A DNA stretch of 64,000 bases, taken from positions 434,001 to 498,000 of the forward strand of contig NZ_FNOT01000002.1 of assembly GCF_900107105.1 (NCBI RefSeq). The letters are read 5' to 3'. The notes beneath the pieces are model-generated. The model had not been told where the DNA came from. It was given only the letters and a program-made list of their open reading frames with translations, and ran no database searches. Positions within the stretch are counted from its first letter, which is position 1; every line of letters starts with the position of its first letter. This DNA is from Geodermatophilus africanus. Lineage in GTDB: Bacteria > Actinomycetota > Actinomycetes > Mycobacteriales > Geodermatophilaceae. The translations under genes were made by a program, and so were the position numbers. Positions 26,223 through 34,285 of this stretch are shown in pieces.

Positions 26223-26492
26223 CTGATGGGGATGGCCTGCCTGCCGTGCGCCGTGCACCTCGCGCTGCTGCCACGCCGTCGTACGTGGGTGCAGACCGCC
26301 GCCGTGTCCGTGGCGATGCTCGTGGGCCACCCGCTGCTGTCCGCGGCCGGTCCCGGACACCACGGGACGGCGCACTCCGGGGGCCTGGTCGCCGGCGTGG
26401 GAGTGGCGATGGTCGCCGTCCCCGCGCTGGCTCTGGTGCTCGCGCTCTCCGGTCTCGCCCTCGAGGACAGGAGGTCGGCCTCGGCCACGTGA
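26211..26492 (+). CDS. small hydrophobic membrane protein, possibly truncated
   Basis: About 93 residues with three hydrophobic stretches: VALLLMGMACLPCAVHLALL, TWVQTAAVSVAMLVGHPLL and GVGVAMVAVPALALVLALSG. The codons are strongly G/C-ending, as in real genes here. The start is uncertain (GTG 26211 or ATG 26226) and no good ribosome site precedes it, because the sequence just upstream is the minus-strand fragment. It may be the 3' part of a larger membrane-protein gene brought here by a deletion. Function unknown. Confidence 0.45.
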   Translation: MALLLMGMACLPCAVHLALLPRRRTWVQTAAVSVAMLVGHPLLSAAGPGHHGTAHSGGLVAGVGVAMVAVPALALVLALSGLALEDRRSASAT

Positions 26493-26715
26493 GTGCTCTG
26501 CTCTGGGGTCGGGGAGCCGGTCGCTCCGCTCCCTGTGAGCCCGCCCCGAGGCCGTCGACCGACGAACGGCCGGTGGTCATCGATCGCTGCTGGCGTTCAG
26601 CTGCCTGGTGCATCGCGACCTGTGACGTCGTCGACGTCCGGCCGGACCAGGGCGGGACGCGGGTCTCGTCGGCCCGGCTTCGGCCACGGCTGTGGGCGGA
26701 TCGGCGGCTGGGCGA

Positions 26716-27612
26716 TCAGGCCGGGTCCGTGGTGCGCACGGCGGTCGCGAGTGCTTCCCGTACGGCGGCCACGTGCGGGTGCCGGCGTGACCCGGGGCGC
26801 ACCGCCGTGTCGAGCGTGCGGGCGGGCGAGTCGGGCAGCCGGATGACCACGGGGTCCCCGATGCCGCCCGCGAGGGTCAGGCGGGGCAGCAGGGCGCTGG
26901 CGACGCCCTCCTGGACCAGGCGCAGGTGCAGGGCGAGGTCGGTCGACTCGAACCTGACCCGGGGCTCGAAGCCGGCCTGACGGCACAGCGCCTCGGCCCA
27001 GGCGCGCGCGATCGTGCCGGGTGGTTCGAGGACCCAGGCGGAGTCCGCGGCAGCGGTGAGGCCGCCCTCGCTGACGACGCCCGGCGGAACGGCGAGGACG
27101 AGGGGGTCGACCATGAGCCGAGCGCGGTGCGCGTCCCGGGTGCGGGGCAGCGGGTGGCCCGGGTACTCCTCGGTGAGGACGAGATCGAGGTCGTGGGCGA
27201 GCAGGCGCGGCAGCGCCTGCTCGTGTTCCAGGACGGTGACGGTGACCTCGAGCTGCGGTGCGGTCCGGGCGAGCCGGCGGAGGGTGGGGGGCAGCAGCGC
27301 GTGCGCGGCGCTGGGGAACATCGCCATCCGCAGCTGCCCGGCGGCACCGGCGGCCAGGTCGGCGAGGTCGGCCTCGGCCTGCTCGAGGCGGGTCAGGACG
27401 GCGTCGGCGTGGCCGACGAGGACGTCGGCGGCGGGTGTGAGGCGTACGCCGCGGCCGACGCGTTCGAGCAGGCGTGTCCCTGCCTGCCGCTCGAGTTGGC
27501 CGAGCTGCTGGGACACGGTCGAGTGGCTGTAGCCGAGCGCGTCGGCGACGGCGGCGATGGTCCCGCGGTGTGCCAGTTCGCGTAACAGCCGCAGCCGGTG
27601 GACGTCGAGCAC
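26716..27612 (-). CDS. LysR-family regulator
   Basis: A 298-residue LysR regulator. The N-terminal helix-turn-helix reads RLLRELAHRGTIAAVADALG then SHSTVSQQLGQLERQAGTRL. The co-inducer domain follows (LRMAMFPSAAHALLPPTLRR, LVLTEEYPGHPL, LVQEGVASALLPRLTLAGG). It is divergent from the PLP lyase gene at 27702 with 89 bases between them, the classic LysR arrangement, so it probably senses a related amino compound. Confidence 0.93.
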   Translation of the reverse strand: MLDVHRLRLLRELAHRGTIAAVADALGYSHSTVSQQLGQLERQAGTRLLERVGRGVRLTPAADVLVGHADAVLTRLEQAEADLADLAAGAAGQLRMAMFPSAAHALLPPTLRRLARTAPQLEVTVTVLEHEQALPRLLAHDLDLVLTEEYPGHPLPRTRDAHRARLMVDPLVLAVPPGVVSEGGLTAAADSAWVLEPPGTIARAWAEALCRQAGFEPRVRFESTDLALHLRLVQEGVASALLPRLTLAGGIGDPVVIRLPDSPARTLDTAVRPGSRRHPHVAAVREALATAVRTTDPA

Positions 27613-27662
27613 CCTCGCCCTCCGTTCCGTCGCTCTGATCGAAGGATAACCGTCGGAAACGT

Positions 27663-27678
27663 CTGCTCGACCGAACAG
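27663..27678. promoter_or_regulatory. putative LysR binding dyad
   Basis: CTGCTCGACCGAACAG is a dyad (CTGnTCGnnCGAnCAG) in the divergent gap between the LysR and lyase genes, in the usual position for a LysR recognition site. Confidence 0.4.
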
Positions 27679-27701
27679 TCGTCCGCGGGCAGGATGGGTA
27701 C

Positions 27702-28826
27702 GTGGCGGCGACAGGGACGGACCGCGGCTGGCTGGTGCGGCCGGTGGCGCGTGCGTGGCGCTGCCCGGCGCCCGAGGCGGGGGCGCGCGCGTTCCACACG
27801 AGCCTGCCCGGCTACCGGCCGACGCCGCTCGTGACCATGCCCGACCTCGCGGCCCGCTGGGGCGTCGGCACGGTCGTGGTGAAACACGAGGAGAGCCGGT
27901 TCGGGCTGCCCGCGTTCAAGGCGCTCGGCGCATCGTGGGCGGTGGCTCGCCTGCTGGCCGACCGGGCCGGCCTGGACCTCCCTGGCGTCCGGCTGGAGCG
28001 ACTGCGGGACGTGGCTGCACAGGCGCCGGTCACGCTGGTGACCGCGACGGACGGCAACCACGGACGCGCGCTCGCCCGCGTCGGGGCCTGGCTGCGGTTG
28101 CCGGTCGAGGTCCTGGTCCCCGACGTGCTCAGCGCGGCGGCCGAGGCGGCGATCGCGGCCGAGGGCGCCCGCGTCACACGGGTCGACGGGTCCTACGACG
28201 ACGCCGTCGCGGCGGCGGCCCGGCTCACCGGGCAGCTGCCGGACGCGGCGCTGGTGCAGGACACCGCGTGGGACGGCTACGAGACGGTGCCGGCCTGGGT
28301 CGTCGAGGGCTACCAGACGATGCTCACCGAGCTCGACGAGCAGCTCGCCGACCAGGGCCTGTGGCCCGCGAGCCTCGTCGCGGTGCCGGTCGGCGTCGGC
28401 TCGCTCGCCCAGGCCGTCATCGCCCACGCCCACAGCGCCCCGGATCCGGTGCGCGTGCTGTCCTGCGAGCCGGACACCGCCGCGTGCGTGCTGGCCAGCG
28501 TCGCCGCGGGGGAGCCGGTCTCGGTGCCCACCGCGGCGACGGTGATGGCCGGGCTCAACTGCGGGACGCCGTCGAGCCTGGCCTGGCCGTACCTCCGCGA
28601 CGGGCTCGACGCCGCCGTCGCCGTCAGCGACGAGCAGGCCAGGGCCGCCGTCACCGAGCTCGCCGCCGCCGGCATCCCCGCAGGGGCGTCCGGGGCGGCC
28701 GCGCTCGCCGGCGCCTCCGCCTGCCTCGACGACCCGGACCGACGGGCCGCCCTCGACCTGCCCGCCGACGCCGTCGTCGTGCTGCTCGACACCGAGGCCG
28801 CCGGCGGCGCCGGCGGCCTGACCTGA
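27702..28826 (+). CDS. diaminopropionate ammonia-lyase-like PLP enzyme
   Basis: A 374-residue fold-type II PLP enzyme. HTSLPGYRPTPL, then KHEESRFGLPAFKALGASWA with the PLP lysine, TATDGNHGRALA and VPVGVGSLAQAV match the DpaL family, which eliminates ammonia from 2,3-diaminopropionate to give pyruvate. At 374 residues it is slightly shorter than E. coli DpaL (about 400). The start is GTG 27702. It is followed by an M20 amidohydrolase gene 34 bases downstream, consistent with breakdown of an N-substituted diamino acid. A threonine/serine dehydratase role cannot be excluded. Confidence 0.82.
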   Translation: MAATGTDRGWLVRPVARAWRCPAPEAGARAFHTSLPGYRPTPLVTMPDLAARWGVGTVVVKHEESRFGLPAFKALGASWAVARLLADRAGLDLPGVRLERLRDVAAQAPVTLVTATDGNHGRALARVGAWLRLPVEVLVPDVLSAAAEAAIAAEGARVTRVDGSYDDAVAAAARLTGQLPDAALVQDTAWDGYETVPAWVVEGYQTMLTELDEQLADQGLWPASLVAVPVGVGSLAQAVIAHAHSAPDPVRVLSCEPDTAACVLASVAAGEPVSVPTAATVMAGLNCGTPSSLAWPYLRDGLDAAVAVSDEQARAAVTELAAAGIPAGASGAAALAGASACLDDPDRRAALDLPADAVVVLLDTEAAGGAGGLT

Positions 28827-28860
28827 AGCCCCCGCATCCCGCGACGAGAAGGTGACCGGC

Positions 28861-30165
28861 ATGACCCGGACCCAGGACCCGACCCCGCCGCCACTGCTGC
28901 GGATCGACGGCGAGCGGTTGTGGGCGGCGTTGATGCAGCTCAAGGAGATCGGCGCGTACGACGACGCGGCGACCGGGTTGCGCGGGGTGCGGCGGCTCGC
29001 CCTCACCGACGAGGACGACCGGGCCCGCCGCCTGGTCGTGCAGTGGATGCGCGAGGCCGGGATGGCGGTGCGGGTCGACGAGATCGGCAACGTCTACGCC
29101 GTCCGGCCCGGCCGGGACCGGTCCCTGCCCTGCGTGCTGATGGGCTCGCACATCGACACCGTGGCCACCGGCGGCGCCTTCGACGGCACCCTGGGTGTCC
29201 TCGGCGCGATCGAGGTCGTGCGCACCCTCGACGAGGCGGGGGTCGCGACCCTGCGGGACATCGAGTGCGGGTTCTTCACCGATGAGGAGGGCGTCCGGTT
29301 CGGCACCGACATGCTCGGCTCCGCCGTGACCGCCGGTCGCATCCCGCTCGACCACGCCCACGCGCTCACCGACGACGCCGGCCGCACGGTCGCCGAGGAG
29401 CTGGTGCGCACCGGCTGGGACGGCGATGCCCACCACCGCCGGCCCACCCCGCACGCCTACGTGGAGTGCCACATCGAGCAGGGCCCGATCCTCGCCGCCG
29501 CTGGTGTCGACGTCGGCGTGGTCACCGGCGTGCAGTCCATCTCCTGGCAGCGGCTCACCGTCCACGGCGAGGCCGCGCACGCCGGCACCACCCCGATCGA
29601 GCACCGCCACGACGCGGGCCTGGTCGCCGCCCAGGTCGTCATCGAGCTGCGGCGCATGTGCGACAGCGGCGACTACGGCCGGCTGCGCGCCACCGTCGGC
29701 ACCCTCGGCTTCGAGCCCGCGCAGACCAACGTCATCCCGTCGTCCGCGCGCATGACGATCGACCTCCGCAACCCGGTGGACGACCACATGACCGTCGCCG
29801 AGAAGGACCTCGCCCGCTTCGTCGACGACCTCGCCGCCGCGGCCGGCGTCCGCGTCGAGTGGGAGCGGATGGCCAAGACCGCCGTCGTGCCGTTCTCCCG
29901 GCGCATCCAGGACGTGCTCGCCGAGACCGCCGACGAGCTCGGGATCGGCTACGTGACCGCCATGTCGGGTGCCGGGCACGACGCGCAGGAGATCTCGGCT
30001 CTCTGTCCCACCGCGATGGTCTTCGTCGCCGGCGAGCACGGTGGCATCAGCCACACGCCCCGGGAGTACTCCGACCCGCGCGCCTGTGCGAACGGCGTCA
30101 CCCTGCTCGCCAACGCCGTCCGGCGCCTGGCCGACGAACCGGGAGGCGGCAGCGATGAGCGATGA
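28861..30165 (+). CDS. M20-family Zn hydrolase (N-carbamoyl-amino-acid/allantoate type)
   Basis: A 434-residue binuclear-zinc amidohydrolase. Metal ligands are visible in MGSHIDTVATGGAFDGTLG, FFTDEEGVRFG, ECHIEQGPIL and MSGAGHDAQEI. The small dimerisation domain sits around residues 215-325 (HGEAAHAGTTPIEHRHD). These are features of the hydantoinase/carbamoylase group (beta-ureidopropionase, allantoate amidohydrolase, N-carbamoyl-L-amino-acid hydrolase). ATG 28861 follows GAGAAGG; a GTG at 28852 is also in frame. Its end overlaps the gutted M20 gene. Confidence 0.92.
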   Translation: MTRTQDPTPPPLLRIDGERLWAALMQLKEIGAYDDAATGLRGVRRLALTDEDDRARRLVVQWMREAGMAVRVDEIGNVYAVRPGRDRSLPCVLMGSHIDTVATGGAFDGTLGVLGAIEVVRTLDEAGVATLRDIECGFFTDEEGVRFGTDMLGSAVTAGRIPLDHAHALTDDAGRTVAEELVRTGWDGDAHHRRPTPHAYVECHIEQGPILAAAGVDVGVVTGVQSISWQRLTVHGEAAHAGTTPIEHRHDAGLVAAQVVIELRRMCDSGDYGRLRATVGTLGFEPAQTNVIPSSARMTIDLRNPVDDHMTVAEKDLARFVDDLAAAAGVRVEWERMAKTAVVPFSRRIQDVLAETADELGIGYVTAMSGAGHDAQEISALCPTAMVFVAGEHGGISHTPREYSDPRACANGVTLLANAVRRLADEPGGGSDER

Positions 30166-30472
30166 CCTCGACCCGGTCGCGCTGACCCGTCGGCTGATCG
30201 CGGTCGACTCGGTCAACCCCGCACTCGTCCCCGGCGGAGCGGGGGAGGCCGCGCGCACCGAGGCCCATCGCGCCACCACCGGTCCGCCGCCCCTGCGCCG
30301 CGGCGAACCCTCCTGGACCGACTGCGCGCTGCTGCACGCCGCCGGCATCGACACCGTGCTGTTCGGCGTCGACGGCGGAGGCGCCCACGCGGCGCGGGAG
30401 TGGGTGAGCGTCGCCTCGGTGCACACGCTCACCCGCACCCTGGCGTCCACGGCCACCGCCTACACCGCCTGA
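30155..30472 (+). pseudogene. M20 deacetylase gene with internal deletion
   Basis: The 105-residue frame starts with a normal M20/ArgE-DapE N-terminus (LTRRLIAVDSVNPALVPGGA). From about residue 50 it jumps to a normal C-terminus (SWTDCALLHAAGIDTVLFG, then a terminal helix with VSVASVHTLTRTLA). Around 250-300 central residues, including nearly all zinc ligands, are missing while the frame is kept. It overlaps the preceding hydrolase gene by 11 bases. It cannot be an active peptidase and is best read as a deletion relic. Confidence 0.75.
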
Positions 30473-30499
30473 CCCCGACCCGCGAGCGAGGAGAACGAG

Positions 30500-31129
30500 A
30501 TGAGCGACCAGGTCCACGAGCCGGCCGGCACGGGCGGGGGAGCCGCCGGTCCCGCCATCAGCCGCTTCCCCGTCGCCGACCCGGCCGGCCTGCCCGCCGA
30601 CCTCGCCGAGCGCTACGCCGACGTGCAGGAGCGCTCCGGCTTCCTGCCCCACGTCTTCGCCGCCCTGGCCTGGCGGCCCGACGAGGCCCGCGCGTTCTTC
30701 GCCATGAACGACGCGCTGATGGACAAGGACACTCCCGGCCTGTCCACCGGCGACCGCGAGCTCATCGTGGTCGCCACCAGCGCCGCCAACGGCTGCGCCT
30801 ACTGCGTCGTGGCGCACAGCGCGATCGCCCGCATCCGCACCCGCGACCCGCTGCTCGCCGACCTCGTCGCCGTCGACTGGCGCAAGGCCCCGCTCGACGA
30901 TCGGGTGCACGCCGTCCTCGACGTCGCCGTCCGGCTGGCCCTCGACCCGGCCGCGGTCACCGCCGCGGACCTCGACCGGCTCCGCCAGCACGGCCTCACC
31001 GACGACGACGTCTGGGACGTCGGCGCCATCACCGCCTTCTTCGCGCTCTCGAACCGGCTGGCGCACTTCGCGGCCATCCCGCCCAACCCGGAGTTCCACC
31101 TCCTGGGCCGGATCCCCCGCGAGCGCTGA
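30500..31129 (+). CDS. AhpD/carboxymuconolactone-decarboxylase-like protein
   Basis: A 209-residue protein of the peroxidase-related AhpD-like group. The redox motif CAYCVVAH (CxxC with a histidine three residues later) lies in a helical region preceded by STGDRELIVVATSAANG, and a second repeat ends in TAFFALSNRLAHFAAIPPN. ATG 30500 follows GCGAGGAGAA. It sits 27 bases after the M20 relic on the same strand, possibly the end of the lyase/hydrolase transcript. It may reduce peroxide or a disulfide; the partner is unknown. Confidence 0.88.
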   Translation: MSDQVHEPAGTGGGAAGPAISRFPVADPAGLPADLAERYADVQERSGFLPHVFAALAWRPDEARAFFAMNDALMDKDTPGLSTGDRELIVVATSAANGCAYCVVAHSAIARIRTRDPLLADLVAVDWRKAPLDDRVHAVLDVAVRLALDPAAVTAADLDRLRQHGLTDDDVWDVGAITAFFALSNRLAHFAAIPPNPEFHLLGRIPRER

Positions 31130-31260
31130 CCGCGCACCCGCGGGTCATGCCGTTCCGCAGCGAGTGGTGGCCGCCAGGCCCGGTACGGCCCCAGCCCGGG
31201 CTGGGGGAGCGACCGGTCACTCGGGGCCGGAGCGGTCGTGCCTGCGACGCCGCGGCGTCG

Positions 31261-32319
31261 TCACCCCGCGCCGGAGGTGGCACGGGGCTCGACCACCTGG
31301 CCGTCGGCCGCGCTGGCCCGGGCGGCATCGAGCACCTCGAGGCTCGCGACCGCGTCCCAGGGGTCGACCGGCGGTGGTCCCTCCCCGCGGACGGCGCGGG
31401 CGAGACCGGTGTAGTAGGCGCTCCAGTCGCCCTGCTGGGAGGGCACGGGGACGGCGACGCCGGCGCGGTGGACGGCGCCCCACCGGCTCTCGGGGACCGT
31501 GCCCCACGCGGCTGCCTCCGACTCGGGCGTCCGCCCGGCCATCAGCCGCGCGGTCTGACCGTCGTCGTCGGGGACGACCAGGGTCGCGGCAGCGCCGTCG
31601 ACCCGGAACCGCGATCCGACGTCGCCCTGCCGCGCCCAGTCGCCGGTCACGTGCGAGACGACCCCGCCGTCGTGCTGCAGCGCCACGAAGAACCCCTCAT
31701 CGAACCCGACCCCGCCCGGCGCCGTGCGCAGCTCGGCGTAGACCGACCGGACCGGGCCGAACAGGTGCCGGGCCTGGTCGACCGCGTGGCTGCCCAGGTC
31801 CAGCAGCGCGCCGCCGCCGGTCACCGGCAGGCCCTCCGGCTGCGGCGGCTGCTCCATCCGGGACTCGAAGCGGAACACCTCCCCGAGGTCGCCGGAGGCG
31901 ACCACCTGCTGGACGGTCCGGAAGTCCGCGTCCCACCGCCGGTTCTGGTAGACGCTCAGCAGGACCCCGGCCCGCTCGGCGGCGAGCACGGTCTCCCGCG
32001 CCGTCGCCGCGTCGCGCGCGAACGGCTTGTCGCAGACGACCGGCAGTCCGAGCCCGATCGCCTCGCGCACCAGGTCGACGTGGGTGTCGAGCGGTGTGCT
32101 GACCACGACGGCGTCCACGCCGGCGTCGGCCAGCTCGGCGAGGCTGCCGGCGACCGCGACGCCGGGGAGGTCGGCGGCCAGTGCCGCGCGCCGTTCCGAC
32201 GACCGGACCACGACGCCGCCGATCTCGCAGCCCTCGGCGTGCGCGATCAGCGGAGCGTGGAAGAGGCGGCCACCCTTGCCGTAGCCGACCAGGCCGATGC
32301 GCACCGGCTGCACGCTCAT
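31261..32319 (-). CDS. Gfo/Idh/MocA-family oxidoreductase
   Basis: A 352-residue NAD(P)-dependent sugar-type oxidoreductase. The Rossmann motif IGLVGYGKGGRLFHAPLI opens the protein, VVSTPLDTHVDL and the conserved VVCDKPFARD (catalytic Lys) follow, then the C-terminal alpha/beta domain (LDLGSHAVDQARHLFG). It resembles YvaA/scyllo-inositol dehydrogenase-like proteins. ATG 32319 is used; the frame is open upstream but lacks family similarity. The convergent AhpD gene ends 131 bases away. The substrate is not evident. Confidence 0.92.
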   Translation of the reverse strand: MSVQPVRIGLVGYGKGGRLFHAPLIAHAEGCEIGGVVVRSSERRAALAADLPGVAVAGSLAELADAGVDAVVVSTPLDTHVDLVREAIGLGLPVVCDKPFARDAATARETVLAAERAGVLLSVYQNRRWDADFRTVQQVVASGDLGEVFRFESRMEQPPQPEGLPVTGGGALLDLGSHAVDQARHLFGPVRSVYAELRTAPGGVGFDEGFFVALQHDGGVVSHVTGDWARQGDVGSRFRVDGAAATLVVPDDDGQTARLMAGRTPESEAAAWGTVPESRWGAVHRAGVAVPVPSQQGDWSAYYTGLARAVRGEGPPPVDPWDAVASLEVLDAARASAADGQVVEPRATSGAG

Positions 32320-32530
32320 GCGAGGTCCTCCGCTGTGCTCGCGCGGCTCTCCTCGACCGGGACAGGGGCGTTCTCCAACGGTGGGCTCCCTCCCGGATGT
32401 CGCCTGCAGGGCGCCTCCGGCCGGGCGCTGCACCGCAGGGGCCTCTCGGCGTGTCGGTCGTCGGGCCTGCGCGATGGCGACGCACCGCCGCGACCGCGCT
32501 CCTGACGGCCCGGCAGTGCGGAGACCGTGT
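32320..32530. other. gap without a recognisable gene
   Basis: No frame here has convincing codon bias or a family match. It must hold the promoter of the minus-strand oxidoreductase gene. I see no strong hairpin. Confidence 0.5.
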
Positions 32531-33259
32531 TCACCGCCCGGACAGCGCCGCGAGCGCCGCCTCGACCCGCAGCCGGGTGTCGTCGGAGGTCCAGCCGTCG
32601 AGGACGGTCGCGTCGCCGTCGGAGGTCGCCTCGATCGCCGCGTTCGCGGGGCGGTGCAGCTGCACCTTGGCCAGCCGGTAGGACTCCGGCGACCGGGCGG
32701 CCAGCTCGGTCGCCAGCGCGACCGCGCGCGGGAGCAACTCGGCAGGCTCGGTGAGTTCGTCGACCGTCCCCAGGGCCAGCGCCCGCTCGCGGTCCGTCGG
32801 CTGCGCGCCGAGGAGCACCTGGCCGGCACGGGAGCCGAGCGCGTGCCGGACGACCTCCAGGGCGGTGGTCGGGAAGGGGACGCCGACCGCCAGCTCGGTC
32901 AACCCGATCCGTCCGCCCGACATCAGCCGCAGGTCGCAGGCCAGGGCCAGCACGCAGCCACCGGCGATCGCGTGCCCGTTGACCGCCGCGACCGTCGGCC
33001 GCGGGTGGTCGAACACGACGCGGAACGTCTGGGACAGCGCCGCCAGGAGCTCCTCGGTGTAGGGCCGGCCGCCGTCCAGGATCCGGCGCAGGTCCACCCC
33101 GGCACAGAAGCAGGAGCCGCTGCCCGTGATGACCAGCGCCCGGTCGGATGCCGCCACGGCCTCGGTGAGGGCGTTCAGCAGCTCCACGTCGAGGGCGCCG
33201 ACTCGGCCGTGCTCGATGCGCAGGACGGCGACGTCGTCCAGGTCCTCGGTGATCAGCAT
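32531..33259 (-). CDS. enoyl-CoA hydratase/isomerase-family protein
   Basis: A 242-residue crotonase-fold protein. The oxyanion-hole segments are visible as GSGSCFCAGVDLRRI and NGHAIAGGCVLALACD. A Glu follows in RIGLTELAVGVPFP. ATG 33259 is chosen because GGAGG precedes it; an in-frame upstream extension to 33412 is Pro/Gly/Arg-rich and unlikely. It is slightly short for the family but complete. The reaction could be hydratase, isomerase or hydrolase; the neighbours do not help. Confidence 0.88.
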   Translation of the reverse strand: MLITEDLDDVAVLRIEHGRVGALDVELLNALTEAVAASDRALVITGSGSCFCAGVDLRRILDGGRPYTEELLAALSQTFRVVFDHPRPTVAAVNGHAIAGGCVLALACDLRLMSGGRIGLTELAVGVPFPTTALEVVRHALGSRAGQVLLGAQPTDRERALALGTVDELTEPAELLPRAVALATELAARSPESYRLAKVQLHRPANAAIEATSDGDATVLDGWTSDDTRLRVEAALAALSGR

Positions 33260-33430
33260 CGGGTCCTCCACCTGTCCGAGCAGCTCGCGACGAAACTGTG
33301 CCGGATGTCCGCGCCGTCCGGTGCGGCTCCTCCCACGGGTCGGGACGCCCTCGGGTCCGGTGACCCGGCTGGGGACAGCAGCGGGCGCACCCGGTCCGGC
33401 CGACGGGGTCACCGCGCGCGACGGTCGACC

Positions 33431-34285
33431 TCAGGGGCGCCGGTCGGTGACCCGGAGTGACGCGCCGCTGTGCTCGTCCTCGGCGTCGGACGTCGAGGGC
33501 AGCCGCAGTTGTCCCCAGCAGAAGCCACACAGCACGTCGGCGTCCCACCCGCCCATCCAGAAGTCCACCTGCCAGGGGCCGGCCCCGTCGATCGACGACG
33601 GAAGCCACCCGTCCGGGTCCTCGACCACGGGCGTCGAGGCGAGCTCGCAGCTGTACCGGAGCCGCGCGCCGAAGAACCTGGACGCGCCTCCCCCCGGCGC
33701 CGCGAGGCTCGCCTCGAGGAACTCGAGTCGTTCCCGGATGGCGGTGCGCTCGGGCTCGGCAGCGGTCTCGACGTCCTGCTGCAGCCGGGAGACCCGCTCC
33801 GCCCACACGGCCGCCAGGTCCCCGATCCCGGTCGCCTCCCGGATCTCCGCGGGTGCCCCCTCCACGCCGCCGGCGAAGAGCCCGTCGAAGGGGTGGTCCG
33901 GGTCGGCGGGGACGACGCGCCGGGCGAGCGCGAACGGGCCCTGCGCCACCCGCAGCGCGAAGGGCCAGATGGGTTCGAACCCGTCGTCGGCGATGACGCC
34001 GTTGCGCCCCTCGAACTTCGGCTCCTCGACCAGCTCGACCGACGCGCCCTCCAGGGGGTGCTCGTCCTGCCGCTGTCCGTCGCGCCAGACCTGGTGGACG
34101 CGGACGCCGATCGGGGGTCCGTAGGCCCGCGCGAACGGCGGAGCCTGCATCCGCAGCACGCGGTCGAGGTCCGGCTCACCGGCGTAGGCGTGCACGTAGC
34201 CGGAGACACCGCGGGGCTCGTCGTACGGGTCGGGGTCGGTCGCCAGTCGGCACTGGAACCAGCCCTGGAAGACGAGGTTGATCAC
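33431..34285 (-). CDS. uncharacterised partner of the ferritin-like protein
   Basis: A 284-residue soluble protein with no domain I recognise. It begins MINLVFQGWFQCRLATDPDP and has aromatic, tryptophan-rich ends (GPWQVDFWMGGWDADVLCGF). A Glu/Arg-rich helical stretch (residues about 165-195) may form a coiled coil. The start overlaps the upstream ferritin-like gene stop (ATGA, 34282-34285), so the two are surely co-translated and probably work together. Function unknown. Confidence 0.88.
   Translation of the reverse strand: MINLVFQGWFQCRLATDPDPYDEPRGVSGYVHAYAGEPDLDRVLRMQAPPFARAYGPPIGVRVHQVWRDGQRQDEHPLEGASVELVEEPKFEGRNGVIADDGFEPIWPFALRVAQGPFALARRVVPADPDHPFDGLFAGGVEGAPAEIREATGIGDLAAVWAERVSRLQQDVETAAEPERTAIRERLEFLEASLAAPGGGASRFFGARLRYSCELASTPVVEDPDGWLPSSIDGAGPWQVDFWMGGWDADVLCGFCWGQLRLPSTSDAEDEHSGASLRVTDRRP

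Noticed and set aside
31190-31205. CCCAGCCCGGGCTGGG palindrome after the AhpD-like gene
   Set aside because: It has no loop, so it cannot form a good RNA hairpin; it might be a weak part of a convergent terminator but this is not supported.
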